The position numbers and the translations under genes are program-made. Positions 22,678 to 29,248 of a DNA stretch of 29,248 nucleotides are shown in pieces (positions within the stretch are counted from its first letter, which is position 1; every line of letters starts with the position of its first letter). Source of the DNA: CAYUWM01 sp964448395 (lineage in GTDB: Bacteria; Chloroflexota; Dehalococcoidia; E44-bin15); NCBI GenBank assembly GCA_964448395.1, contig CAYUWM010000016.1, positions 1-29,248 on the forward strand, in the 5' to 3' direction. The notes below the pieces were generated by a model. The model saw only the letters and a list, made by a program, of their open reading frames with translations, ran no database searches and was not told where the DNA came from.

Positions 22678-24420
22678 ATGTTTCGAATTCGACGGATTTA
22701 CGACCTCGCGCTACCTATCAATGCAGAAACCGTAGCGCAGGTTCAGGACATTCTTCGAACCCAGTTCAAAGGGGTTTCAGAAAACGATATAGACAAACTC
22801 CCTGAACAGCTGCGCAATCCCATGAAATACCGCTTTCGCTCGATCCTGTTCGTAGCTGATGGTACTAAAGGCCAGGTAAAAGGCTTTGCTTTACTGTCTC
22901 ACGAACCGGTACTAAATTTCTGCTATATCGATTTCATGTCGACCGCCAAGTACGGCATGGGGAGGGGCATCGGTGGAGCTATATACGAGAGGGTCCGTGA
23001 AGAGGCGCTGTCCTTTAAATCCATCGGGCTTTTTTTAGAATGTCTGCCCGATGATCCTGCGCTATGTCGTAACCCTGAGACCCTGAAACAGAACGCCGCC
23101 AGGCTGCGCTTCTATGAGAGATACGGGGCTCGCCCCATAGCCAATACTGCTTACGAGACGCCCGTCAAACCGGGAGACGACTGCCCACCTTACCTTATCT
23201 ATGACAATCTTGGGCAAGATGCTGAGCTGAGCTTAAAAGATGCTCGTGTTATTGTGCGTGCCATTCTGGAACGCAAATACGGGGATGTCTGCCCCAGGGA
23301 ATACACCGATATGGTGGTAGATTCATTCCAAGATGACCCTGTGCGTATCAGGACCCCCAGATATGTAAAAAAAGATGTAAAGATACCGGTCAGTGTCTCC
23401 GTTCCGCTCGACAAACGAATAGCGCTGGTGATAACAGACCAACACTCTATCCACCATGTGCATGAACGTGGATATGTGGAGTCACCGGCGAGGATTGGCT
23501 CGATTCTGAAGGAGCTCGAACGTACTGACCTGTTCTGGAAGTTTACACCGCGGCACTTCTCGGAGAAGCATATCAGGGCGGTCCATGATGCGGATTTCGT
23601 GGAATATTTCAAGAAGGTTTGCGCTAATATCAAACCCGGAGAGGCGGTATACCCCTATGTTTTCCCCATACGTAATATATCACGCCCCCCCAAGTCACTC
23701 CCCATACGCGCAGGTTACTACTGTATAGATACGTTCACCCCTATCAGCTCCAATGCATATCGGGCAGCCAAGAGAGCAGTGGACTGCACCATGACTGCCG
23801 CGGAGAGGATTTTAGCTGGCCACCGGTTGGCTTACGCCCTGGTGCGGCCGCCGGGCCATCATGCGGAGCGTCGTTCTTTCGGCGGCTTCTGCTATTTCAA
23901 TTCAGCGGCAATAGCGGCGCAGTATTTGAGCCGGTACGGCAGAGTAGCCATCCTCGATCTGGACCATCATCACGGTAACGGACAGCAGTACATATTCTAC
24001 GATCGCTCCGACGTGTTTACCATTTCGATTCATGGGCACCCCAATTTCACCTATCCGTATTTCAGTGGCTTCCGCGATGAGAAAGGTGATGGCGCTGGAA
24101 AAGGATATAACTTGAATATCCCGCTGGGCCTGAATATCGATGGTAAACAGTATTATAAGGTACTGCAGGGCGTTCTACACCGATTGGAAAGGTTCCGCCC
24201 GCGCTTCGTCATTATCGCCCTCGGGGTTGATACTGCCAAGAGTGATCCCACCGGCACGTGGGAACTGCGGGCCAAAGACTTCGAGTTGAACGGCAGGCTA
24301 ATCGGCTCGTTGCATCTGCCGACCCTCGTGGTGCAGGAAGGGGGATATAGCACCCGCGTTCTTGGAACCAATGTCCGATCCTTCCTAAGCGGTTTGTGGG
24401 CTGGAACCTATTCAGCATGA
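22678..24420 (+). CDS. Fusion of a GNAT acetyltransferase domain and a histone-deacetylase-family amidohydrolase
   Basis: One 580-residue chain joins two opposed activities. Residues about 1-180 look like a GNAT domain, with FRSILFVAD, KGFALLSHEP, the acetyl-CoA loop region KYGMGRGIGGAIYERV (91-106) and LRFYERYGARPI. Residues about 245-580 are a zinc-dependent HDAC/acetylpolyamine-amidohydrolase domain, with VRPPGHHAE (His394, His395), GGFCYFNSAAIA, LDLDHHHGNG (zinc ligands Asp429 and His431), ALGVDTAKSDPTG (third ligand Asp518) and QEGGY (catalytic Tyr557). All key deacetylase residues are present. It could acetylate and deacetylate a protein lysine, a polyamine or another amine. It starts nine bases after the GH57 stop, so it is the last gene of the operon begun by the winged-helix regulator. 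The substrate cannot be read from sequence. Confidence 0.88.
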   Translation: MFRIRRIYDLALPINAETVAQVQDILRTQFKGVSENDIDKLPEQLRNPMKYRFRSILFVADGTKGQVKGFALLSHEPVLNFCYIDFMSTAKYGMGRGIGGAIYERVREEALSFKSIGLFLECLPDDPALCRNPETLKQNAARLRFYERYGARPIANTAYETPVKPGDDCPPYLIYDNLGQDAELSLKDARVIVRAILERKYGDVCPREYTDMVVDSFQDDPVRIRTPRYVKKDVKIPVSVSVPLDKRIALVITDQHSIHHVHERGYVESPARIGSILKELERTDLFWKFTPRHFSEKHIRAVHDADFVEYFKKVCANIKPGEAVYPYVFPIRNISRPPKSLPIRAGYYCIDTFTPISSNAYRAAKRAVDCTMTAAERILAGHRLAYALVRPPGHHAERRSFGGFCYFNSAAIAAQYLSRYGRVAILDLDHHHGNGQQYIFYDRSDVFTISIHGHPNFTYPYFSGFRDEKGDGAGKGYNLNIPLGLNIDGKQYYKVLQGVLHRLERFRPRFVIIALGVDTAKSDPTGTWELRAKDFELNGRLIGSLHLPTLVVQEGGYSTRVLGTNVRSFLSGLWAGTYSA

Positions 24421-24489
24421 TACAGGGGCGGATGGACGGCTTCGTGAGGCGACAACAGCCCCACGCATAGCCATCTATTCGAGTTATAG

Positions 24490-25560
24490 CTATGAATCCT
24501 GCTTGTGTCGCTTGGTCACATGGCCGATGAGTTTCTCAGGGTCAACCTGGAACGGCTTTAAGTGAGAGACCCGCTGCTTTTCCCGCGCTATCCAGCCGCG
24601 GACCCAGAACCACCACACCATGACCGCTATCACCGCCCCCATGAAGCCGAGCACCGCGAAGTAGCCCCAATCACACTTCAGTTCGGGCATGTTCTCGAAG
24701 TTCATGCCGTATATCCCGGCCAGCAATGCAAGAGGCAGGAAGATGGAAGCGACGATCGAAAGCACCTTCATGACCTCGTTCTGCTTGTTGGCTATCGACG
24801 ACAGGTGGGTGGACAGGGCATTGTCGGACCTGTCCCGAATCGTCTGATTCAGGTCTTCGATGCGGACGATGTGGTCGTAGACATCGCGGTAATATATCAG
24901 TGCCTTATCGCCGACGATCTTAAAATCGCCTCTGCTCAATCGACTGAGCACCTCGCGTTGAGGGGATATCACTCGGTGTATCCTCAGGGCCGAGCGCTTG
25001 AGCTTGAGGATCGCCTCCAGGGTTGATTTCTGCGGACTGCGAATCACCTCCTCTTCGATCTCCTCAGCCACATCGCTCATCCGGTCAATGGTGGGCAGGA
25101 TGTTATCGATCAGGGCGTCGATTATAGCGTGGGCCAGAAAATCTGCGCCCCTCTTCATAGGGCGGCCGCCGGACTCCACCAGATTCCTGATAGCGTTGAT
25201 GCTATACAGTTGAACATTATGGTTACTCACGACGTAATGGGGTCCCAAGAAAAGGTCGAGCTCCGTTGTTGTAACGATGTCTGACTCAGCGGTGTGATCG
25301 ATGCCGTGAACTACGATAAAAAGGTAATCGTCAAAATCATCGACTTTGGGTGAGTGCATGTCCGGACTAAGACAATCATCTACAGCAAGTTTGTGAAAGT
25401 TGAAGTTCTTCGATAGAAATTCAGCATCGCCCTCCGTCGTTTCAACAATATCTACCCACAGCAGCCCCTGCCGCGATTCGAAAGCAGCCTTTATCTCTGC
25501 CTCGGTAATTCCACATTTCAGTTCACCCGCAGGTGTGAGATAGTAAGCCTTGTAAGCCAT
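24490..25560 (-). CDS. corA: CorA-family magnesium/cobalt channel
   Basis: This inner-membrane pentameric divalent cation channel has 356 residues. A cytoplasmic alpha/beta N-domain with LLWVDIVE and DDYLFIVVH is followed by long helices rich in Glu and Arg. Two C-terminal membrane helices (about 266-284 and 298-320) flank the selectivity motif GMN (285-287) in YGMNFENMPEL. A basic cytoplasmic tail ends it. ATG 25560 has AGGAGGTGAGG upstream, a strong ribosome site. It is convergent with the HDAC-fusion gene (69 bases apart) and lies 81 bases after the MFS gene on the same strand. There is no regulatory RNA leader of note in that short gap. It is an ordinary member of the family. A link to the glucan genes is not evident. 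Confidence 0.95.
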   Translation of the reverse strand: MAYKAYYLTPAGELKCGITEAEIKAAFESRQGLLWVDIVETTEGDAEFLSKNFNFHKLAVDDCLSPDMHSPKVDDFDDYLFIVVHGIDHTAESDIVTTTELDLFLGPHYVVSNHNVQLYSINAIRNLVESGGRPMKRGADFLAHAIIDALIDNILPTIDRMSDVAEEIEEEVIRSPQKSTLEAILKLKRSALRIHRVISPQREVLSRLSRGDFKIVGDKALIYYRDVYDHIVRIEDLNQTIRDRSDNALSTHLSSIANKQNEVMKVLSIVASIFLPLALLAGIYGMNFENMPELKCDWGYFAVLGFMGAVIAVMVWWFWVRGWIAREKQRVSHLKPFQVDPEKLIGHVTKRHKQDS

Positions 25561-25641
25561 GCCTCACCTCCTAACTCGAGCTCTCAGCGAGCCATTTGTA
25601 TTCTTCGCCTGCCATTACGATGACTGACATATTAACACACA

Positions 25642-27180
25642 TCATGTTCCGATGTCATTACGTCTATTTCTTCTAGAGCGGGGTAATTTCCGCAGGCTTT
25701 CTCGTGCCATATACAACGGGAACGATGTCAGCTGGCGCAGCCCGCCCACGGTGGATAAACTCTTCATCTGCTGTGCCACCTCAGCAGTCAGCTCAGTGAT
25801 CATGACACGGTCTGTCACCTCTCCCTCTTCGGTGACCATAGCCAGACGGTGAATCGAATACAGTCCAATAATGAAGGCAATTATAAACAGAAAATCGAGC
25901 CCCCTCAGGTCAATAGCGTGAACGCCAATCTGTCTTGCCGGTTCTGACCATTGGAATAGCAGGGACAGTTCTTTACTGGCAAAGAAAAATCCAATTGTTC
26001 CACCAATCAGGGAGGCTGTGCCAGCAGCGAGTGAGTTGAGCATGCCGCTGGTTGCCAGATATGCCGTAGCCTGGCCTTTCGGTGACAGCTTCAGGGTTAT
26101 GTTGCCGGCACTCAGCGTCACGCCGGAGAGCGCTACGCCGCTCAATATATGGATGATCACCACCAGAGGTATAGTCAAGAAGTACCTTTCCGGCATGGTG
26201 GTGAAGGGCCACATCAAGATACAGATGAGGAAAAGAGGGCCGCTGACCGAAAGGACCGACTTGTTGCTGAACCTGTCTGAGAGCCTCCCCCATATCTTTA
26301 AAAAAACCATATTAACTATCTGGCTCAATACGGAAAACAATATCACCGTCGAAAGGCTGAACTCCAGCCGCACCAGCAGGTAAACGGTGAAAAACGGGGC
26401 TGCCAGGTTTATGGCGAAGCTCCATGGCACGCTGAAAAGGAGCAGCCTCCTGAAATTTATATCCTTGAGCGGGCGAATGAGCATCTGGTGAAGGGCCGGC
26501 GCATCACCCCGAGGCTCCATCCGGGGCTCGGGGGTGCGCATGAGGAAATACAGGCCTATAATGCCAGCGATGAACCCCAGGGTGAACAATATCGAATAGA
26601 CATAAAGGTGGTTATCGGGGAAGCGCCCTGCCCAGAAGTCGACGAAGAAACCGGCCGCAACGGTGGTAACCAGGCCAATTCCAGTGGCAAGCATCAATCG
26701 TCTCGAAAATACACTCCCCAGTATCTTCTGCGGGATCAGGTCGCGCATCCATGAGTTCCAGCTGGTTCCGGACACCGCGCCGAGACCGGCATACAGCAGC
26801 AGGGCTGCGACCAGCAAATACAGGCCTGAACCCGAGGGGGCAGTGAAAAGTAGAGGTATTGCGGCGATGAGCAGCCAGAAGACCCTGCTGGTCCCCGAGA
26901 AGGTTACTGAAATCGCCTTTCTGGCCCTAAAACGCTCCACCAGATAGACCGCGGGCAGCTGGAGGAACTGGGCCAGAAAAGGAATGGCAGCGAGCAGCCC
27001 GATGTGAAAGTTTGAAGCCCCCAGAGCCAGTGCGAATGCAACGAGGAAGACCCCTCCTGTAAGCACTCCCATCGTCTGGGTACACATGCCGTCGTAGACT
27101 ACGGCCTTGAGACCCTTATCCAGCTCGTCTGGCGAAACCTGATCAGTGGATTTAAACAGGCGCGTAACTCTGGAAGCCAT
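25642..27180 (-). CDS. Major facilitator superfamily transporter
   Basis: This 512-residue membrane protein has about twelve hydrophobic helices in two bundles separated by a charged loop (RTPEPRMEPRGDAPALHQ). The signature-like loop between helices 2 and 3 is VYLVERFRARKAI, and its counterpart in the second half is IWGRLSDRFSNKSVLS. The C-terminal 60 residues are cytoplasmic and basic (LRKLPRSRRNRRN). This resembles the poorly studied bacterial MFS group with an SGTSWNSWMRDLIP helix 4-5 loop. No substrate can be assigned. ATG 27180 follows GAGGG, and a good promoter lies at 27214-27241. It could export or import a sugar or another solute linked to the neighbouring metabolism, but that is speculation. 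Confidence 0.9.
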   Translation of the reverse strand: MASRVTRLFKSTDQVSPDELDKGLKAVVYDGMCTQTMGVLTGGVFLVAFALALGASNFHIGLLAAIPFLAQFLQLPAVYLVERFRARKAISVTFSGTSRVFWLLIAAIPLLFTAPSGSGLYLLVAALLLYAGLGAVSGTSWNSWMRDLIPQKILGSVFSRRLMLATGIGLVTTVAAGFFVDFWAGRFPDNHLYVYSILFTLGFIAGIIGLYFLMRTPEPRMEPRGDAPALHQMLIRPLKDINFRRLLLFSVPWSFAINLAAPFFTVYLLVRLEFSLSTVILFSVLSQIVNMVFLKIWGRLSDRFSNKSVLSVSGPLFLICILMWPFTTMPERYFLTIPLVVIIHILSGVALSGVTLSAGNITLKLSPKGQATAYLATSGMLNSLAAGTASLIGGTIGFFFASKELSLLFQWSEPARQIGVHAIDLRGLDFLFIIAFIIGLYSIHRLAMVTEEGEVTDRVMITELTAEVAQQMKSLSTVGGLRQLTSFPLYMARESLRKLPRSRRNRRNDIGT

Positions 27181-27213
27181 CTCTAGCCCTCAATTAAAGA
27201 TTAAAGCTTTTAC

Positions 27214-27241
27214 ATTTTACATCTGTACATATTTCTGTCAA
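27214..27241 (-). promoter_or_regulatory. Promoter for the MFS transporter gene
   Basis: On the minus strand TTGACA (27236-27241) is an exact -35 box, followed after 16 bases by TAAAAT (27214-27219), five of six consensus bases. The predicted start is about 27 bases before the ATG. Confidence 0.6.
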
Positions 27242-27248
27242 TAAAAAA

Positions 27249-27272
27249 TGTAGAAGTTATACAGAATCTACA
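27249..27272. promoter_or_regulatory. Inverted repeat just upstream of the MFS promoter
   Basis: TGTAGA and TCTACA are six-base inverted arms 12 bases apart, ending seven bases before the -35 box. The position suits an activator site. The arms are short, so chance occurrence in this AT-rich gap is possible. Confidence 0.3.
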
Positions 27273-27311
27273 AGTTTTATTACAGGGTTCCATGAGCGTT
27301 CTAAAAGCGAT

Positions 27312-27358
27312 ATGGCAGGGTTACACCTTAATAAAATAGATTCAGCAGACCCTGCCAT
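27312..27358 (-). terminator. 10-bp inverted repeat after the small-protein gene (terminator candidate)
   Basis: ATGGCAGGGT and ACCCTGCCAT are perfect ten-base arms with a 27-base loop. On the minus strand the repeat lies about 85 bases after the stop of the small-protein gene and is followed by ATCGCTTTT. It may end the stress-protein transcript. The large loop is unusual for an intrinsic terminator, and a protein-binding role for the arms is an alternative. Confidence 0.4.
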
Positions 27359-27442
27359 GGCTTACAAGGAACCATGTACTACTTCTTTGGACTGGGTTTC
27401 TTGATCTTCAATTGCATCACCCCTTTTCACAGACTTGTCACC

Positions 27443-27793
27443 CTAACTTACCATACCGCCCCAGTCTTTCTGGGCAGCATAATCCTCCTCCATTAATTGG
27501 CGCAGGCGATATTTCTTGCTAGTGGTTGACTTTCGCTCCTGAAGCGCTTGTAGATTGCTGTGCCTCTTTATATGGATCTCAGCTTCGTGCCCGTAGAGGC
27601 GGCGGAACCTCGCTATGCGTCCGCGTGTGGGGTCCGGTAGCCTTCCGTCTTTCTCCATGACTACCACATTTTTATCAGGCTGGCAGGTATCGAGGTACCT
27701 GTAGGCGCCGGCCTTGGCCCACTGATGCGCGCAATAAATTTGGCTCTTGTTCAAGAAGAAATCAGCCGTCTTTTTCACTGCAGTATCCTTCAC
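27443..27793 (-). CDS. Small basic protein downstream of universal stress protein (copy B)
   Basis: This protein of up to 116 residues has no recognised domain. It starts 16 bases after the stress-protein stop, on the same strand. Residues 16-78 align without gaps to residues 10-72 of the protein at 10982-11269, which sits in the same place after the other stress-protein gene. Shared are KSQIY, Gln24, Ala26, Ala28, Arg32, Cys37, Asp40, Pro53, the Arg64-Arg65 pair and KRH at 76-78. The full frame starts at GTG 27793 without a clear ribosome site. A GTG at 27778 has AAGGA at seven bases and would give 111 residues. The protein is rich in Arg and Lys, with no membrane helix. Conservation of the pair argues for a function linked to the stress protein. 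Confidence 0.7.
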   Translation of the reverse strand: MKDTAVKKTADFFLNKSQIYCAHQWAKAGAYRYLDTCQPDKNVVVMEKDGRLPDPTRGRIARFRRLYGHEAEIHIKRHSNLQALQERKSTTSKKYRLRQLMEEDYAAQKDWGGMVS

Positions 27794-27809
27794 ACAATCG
27801 CTCGTTATT

Positions 27810-28709
27810 TTACCGGCATATCAGCACCGAGCACTTCGCATATCTGGCGACCCTTTCAGCCACGCTACCAAGGAAGAAGGTCTCGATAGCGGTCAGCCCC
27901 CTGGCTCCAACCGTGATGAATTCCGGCTTGTGTTGATCGGCAGCCATCAATATGGACTCTGCAACATTGCCTCGGATAACTTCATGCAGGGTCTTATACC
28001 CTTTTTTCTGAAACACCCTAGCAGTATCAAGGACTATCCTGCGGCCAGCTTCCTCCTCCGCCTTCTGAAGATCCTCTATCAACTTCCGGTTAGTCTCAAG
28101 GTCAAGGGTTGGCATACTCATTATCGCAGCGGCATGGGATTTGAGCGCCGTCACCACGATTACCTGAGCTCGTTTGGGCAAAGGTAGCTGCAACAAGAAC
28201 TGAGCCGCCCTGTCGGCATGCTTTGAACCATCGGTAGCCAACATGACCTTGTTTATCAGGCCAGCTTCTTTCTTTATCAGCAACACGCTTACGCTGGAAT
28301 GTCTCATCACCCGCTGCGCTGTACTGCCCAGTCTGAACGCCGCCGGGTCGGCCAGCCCCTTGGCCCCCATGACTACCAGCGATGCGCCGGTCTCTTTCGC
28401 CGCCTTGAGAATAGTCTCGGCTGTGTTACCGGCTCGTACTAGCTTTTCTGCATCAAGCCCCCATTTAGTGAGCGACTGAATCGGTGCCTCCAGCATCTCA
28501 TCGATCCTCCGCTGCTGCTCCTCCCGCAGCCGCTTCTTGGCCGGCGCTTCCCCCATGAAAAGGTGAAAGTTGATTCCGTCAAGCAATGTATGCTCCGGTA
28601 GAACGCTTAAAACGATAACCTTGGTCTTTTCCGGAAGGTGTAACGCCTTGAGTGTTGTGATCGCCATCTCCGCATAAGAAGAGCCATCATAGGCCAGTAG
28701 CACTTTCAT
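27810..28709 (-). CDS. Universal stress protein, tandem UspA domains (copy 2)
   Basis: This 299-residue cytoplasmic protein has two UspA domains. Domain 1 starts MKVLLAYDGSSYAEMA and carries the ATP loop GAKGLADPAAFRLGS. Domain 2 starts KVMLATDGSKHAD and carries GARGLTAIETFFLGS. Both match G-x2-G-x9-GS, so both should bind nucleotide, whereas copy 1 has a changed first loop. ATG 28709 is preceded by GGAGGTAAGAGA. A strong promoter lies at 28825-28852, and a ten-base palindrome in the leader matches the core of the operator near treT. The gene is followed by small basic protein copy B. Shared blocks with the protein at 11284-12231 show they are paralogues. Usp proteins act in stress survival, and the exact stress is not shown. 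Confidence 0.94.
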   Translation of the reverse strand: MKVLLAYDGSSYAEMAITTLKALHLPEKTKVIVLSVLPEHTLLDGINFHLFMGEAPAKKRLREEQQRRIDEMLEAPIQSLTKWGLDAEKLVRAGNTAETILKAAKETGASLVVMGAKGLADPAAFRLGSTAQRVMRHSSVSVLLIKKEAGLINKVMLATDGSKHADRAAQFLLQLPLPKRAQVIVVTALKSHAAAIMSMPTLDLETNRKLIEDLQKAEEEAGRRIVLDTARVFQKKGYKTLHEVIRGNVAESILMAADQHKPEFITVGARGLTAIETFFLGSVAERVARYAKCSVLICR

Positions 28710-28757
28710 TCTCTTACCTCCGACTTTATTCTACATGTTTTCCTTTATTACATACTT

Positions 28758-28767
28758 ATTCTAGAAT
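28758..28767. promoter_or_regulatory. ATTCTAGAAT palindrome in the usp copy 2 leader
   Basis: This ten-base perfect palindrome is the exact core of the 18-bp palindrome at 18642-18659. Outer bases ATA and TAT are again symmetric after three mismatched pairs. It lies about 50 bases downstream of the predicted transcription start and 49 bases before the ATG, where a repressor could act as a roadblock. Confidence 0.45.
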
Positions 28768-28824
28768 GTATATAAAAGAGATATATAACATCTTTATTAA
28801 TTCATGAAGTATTATACAACACAT

Positions 28825-28852
28825 ATTATGCATACTTTTGAAATTTTGTCAA
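28825..28852 (-). promoter_or_regulatory. Promoter for usp copy 2 and small protein B
   Basis: On the minus strand TTGACA (28847-28852) is followed after 16 bases by CATAAT (28825-28830), five of six consensus bases. The predicted leader is about 110 bases. Confidence 0.6.
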
Positions 28853-28980
28853 GTGCTCTGCTGGACCCTTTTGAGGGTAGTTTTCAGGCGATGGAGCGAG
28901 GGTTCATAACAACTCAAAGGCCGGTATTAATCACAATCGCTAAATACCCGCTTGCCCCATATCTGTGATACAATCTGGAC

Positions 28981-29006
28981 AGGGCTAGTCAACGGCGGCT
29001 AGCCCT
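28981..29006 (+). promoter_or_regulatory. Stem-loop in the mfd leader
   Basis: AGGGCTAG and CTAGCCCT form a perfect 8-bp stem around a ten-base loop, then TT. It begins at about the start site predicted from the extended -10 element at 28966-28974 and ends 23 bases before the mfd ATG. It could be a 5' mRNA hairpin, or a terminator for an upstream plus-strand transcript. No gene needing one is present upstream. Confidence 0.4.
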
Positions 29007-29029
29007 TTAGGCGTTTGTGTAGAAAAGCT

Positions 29030-29248
29030 ATGGATGACATGAATCTGAACGTGCTGCTGCCCCTCGCCGCTGAGGTGCCGGGCTATCAGGAGCTGGCGCG
29101 GTCGCTGGCGACGGGGGGGGGAGCGGGAGGCGGTGGCGGCGGGGGCGGCACGGCCGTTTCTCATCGCAGCGCTGCACCGGGAGCTGGATGCGTCGCTGGT
29201 GGCGATAACGCCGCGGCCGGAGGGGGCGCGACAACTGCACGACCAGCT
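29030..29248 (+). CDS. mfd: Transcription-repair coupling factor N-terminus, 3' partial, with apparent frameshift
   Basis: Mfd is an ATP-driven translocase that removes stalled RNA polymerase and recruits UvrABC. Only the N-terminus is in the window. From ATG 29030 the frame reads MDDMNLNVLLPLAAEVPGYQ and then ELARSLATG. After a run of nine G (29113-29121) the frame turns into low-complexity glycine. If one G is dropped, the text continues as EREAVAAGAARPFLIAALHR, then ELDASLVAITPRPEGARQLHDQ to the edge. This is a typical Mfd start, where the segment ARPFLIAALHRELD leads into the UvrB-like domain. So the gene is either intact with a base-call error in the G run, or carries a real slippage frameshift. 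The region is GC-rich like serS and kor, unlike the DNA to its left. No strong ribosome site is seen. Confidence 0.75.
   Translation, partial: MDDMNLNVLLPLAAEVPGYQELARSLATGGGAGGGGGGGGTAVSHRSAAPGAGCVAGGDNAAAGGGATTARPA

Larger units (their letters stand above)
28710..29029. promoter_or_regulatory. Divergent intergenic region between usp copy 2 and mfd
   Basis: These 320 bases hold no gene. The left half is very AT-rich and contains the minus-strand promoter of the stress-protein gene and an ATTCTAGAAT palindrome. The right half contains an extended -10 element for mfd (TGATACAAT, 28966-28974) and a GC-rich hairpin at 28981-29006. GC content visibly rises towards mfd. Confidence 0.6.

Noticed and set aside
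29028..29240. A minus-strand 70-residue frame opposite mfd
   Set aside because: It is Arg/Pro-rich, low-complexity and opposite the Mfd N-terminus.

Overview
The window looks like a chromosomal segment of an uncultured or poorly studied Chloroflexota bacterium, most likely Dehalococcoidia-like. The basis is the style of the housekeeping genes: a seryl-tRNA synthetase with the EKMSAGKDTKGIKRGHQFDKVE type of motif 2, a fused gamma-alpha 2-oxoacid:ferredoxin oxidoreductase with an overlapping beta subunit, and an Mfd N-terminus. This placement is an inference from protein style and not a database result.

Layout. (1) 1-4665, plus strand, visibly GC-rich: end of a BACON-like surface protein, serS, korA and korB. 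(2) 4824-18410, minus strand, clearly less GC-rich: a carbohydrate and stress block. In transcription order it holds a TreT-like trehalose synthase, a GT4 glycosyltransferase, a GH57 hydrolase and a DUF5752-like small protein. After a 178-base gap comes a tightly packed seven-gene string: GH57, a tandem universal stress protein, a small basic protein, a KamA-type lysine 2,3-aminomutase, two D-Ala-D-Ala-ligase-like ATP-grasp enzymes and a GNAT acetyltransferase. A separately promoted alpha-glucan phosphorylase ends the block. (3) 18411-18733: a divergent control region with overlapping promoters and a perfect 18-bp palindrome. (4) 18734-24420, plus strand: a winged-helix regulator, a GH57 paralogue, a GH57 4-alpha-glucanotransferase or amylase, and a GNAT-histone-deacetylase-family fusion. 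(5) 24490-28709, minus strand: CorA, an MFS transporter, and a second universal stress protein followed by a second copy of the small basic protein. (6) 29030-end, plus strand, GC-rich again: the start of mfd, with an apparent frameshift at a run of nine G.

How the genes work together (inference). The central block combines storage-glucan turnover (GlgP, four GH57 proteins, GT4), trehalose formation (TreT) and a beta-amino-acid module (KamA, two ATP-grasp ligases, GNAT). That module shares its transcription unit with a universal stress protein. This suggests a stress or osmoprotection island that makes trehalose and an acetylated or peptide-linked beta-lysine-type small molecule. The KamA/ATP-grasp/ATP-grasp/GNAT module and the duplicated stress-protein plus small-protein cassette are the two best candidates for undescribed systems. 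No tRNA, rRNA, CRISPR array, insertion sequence or integrase was seen.
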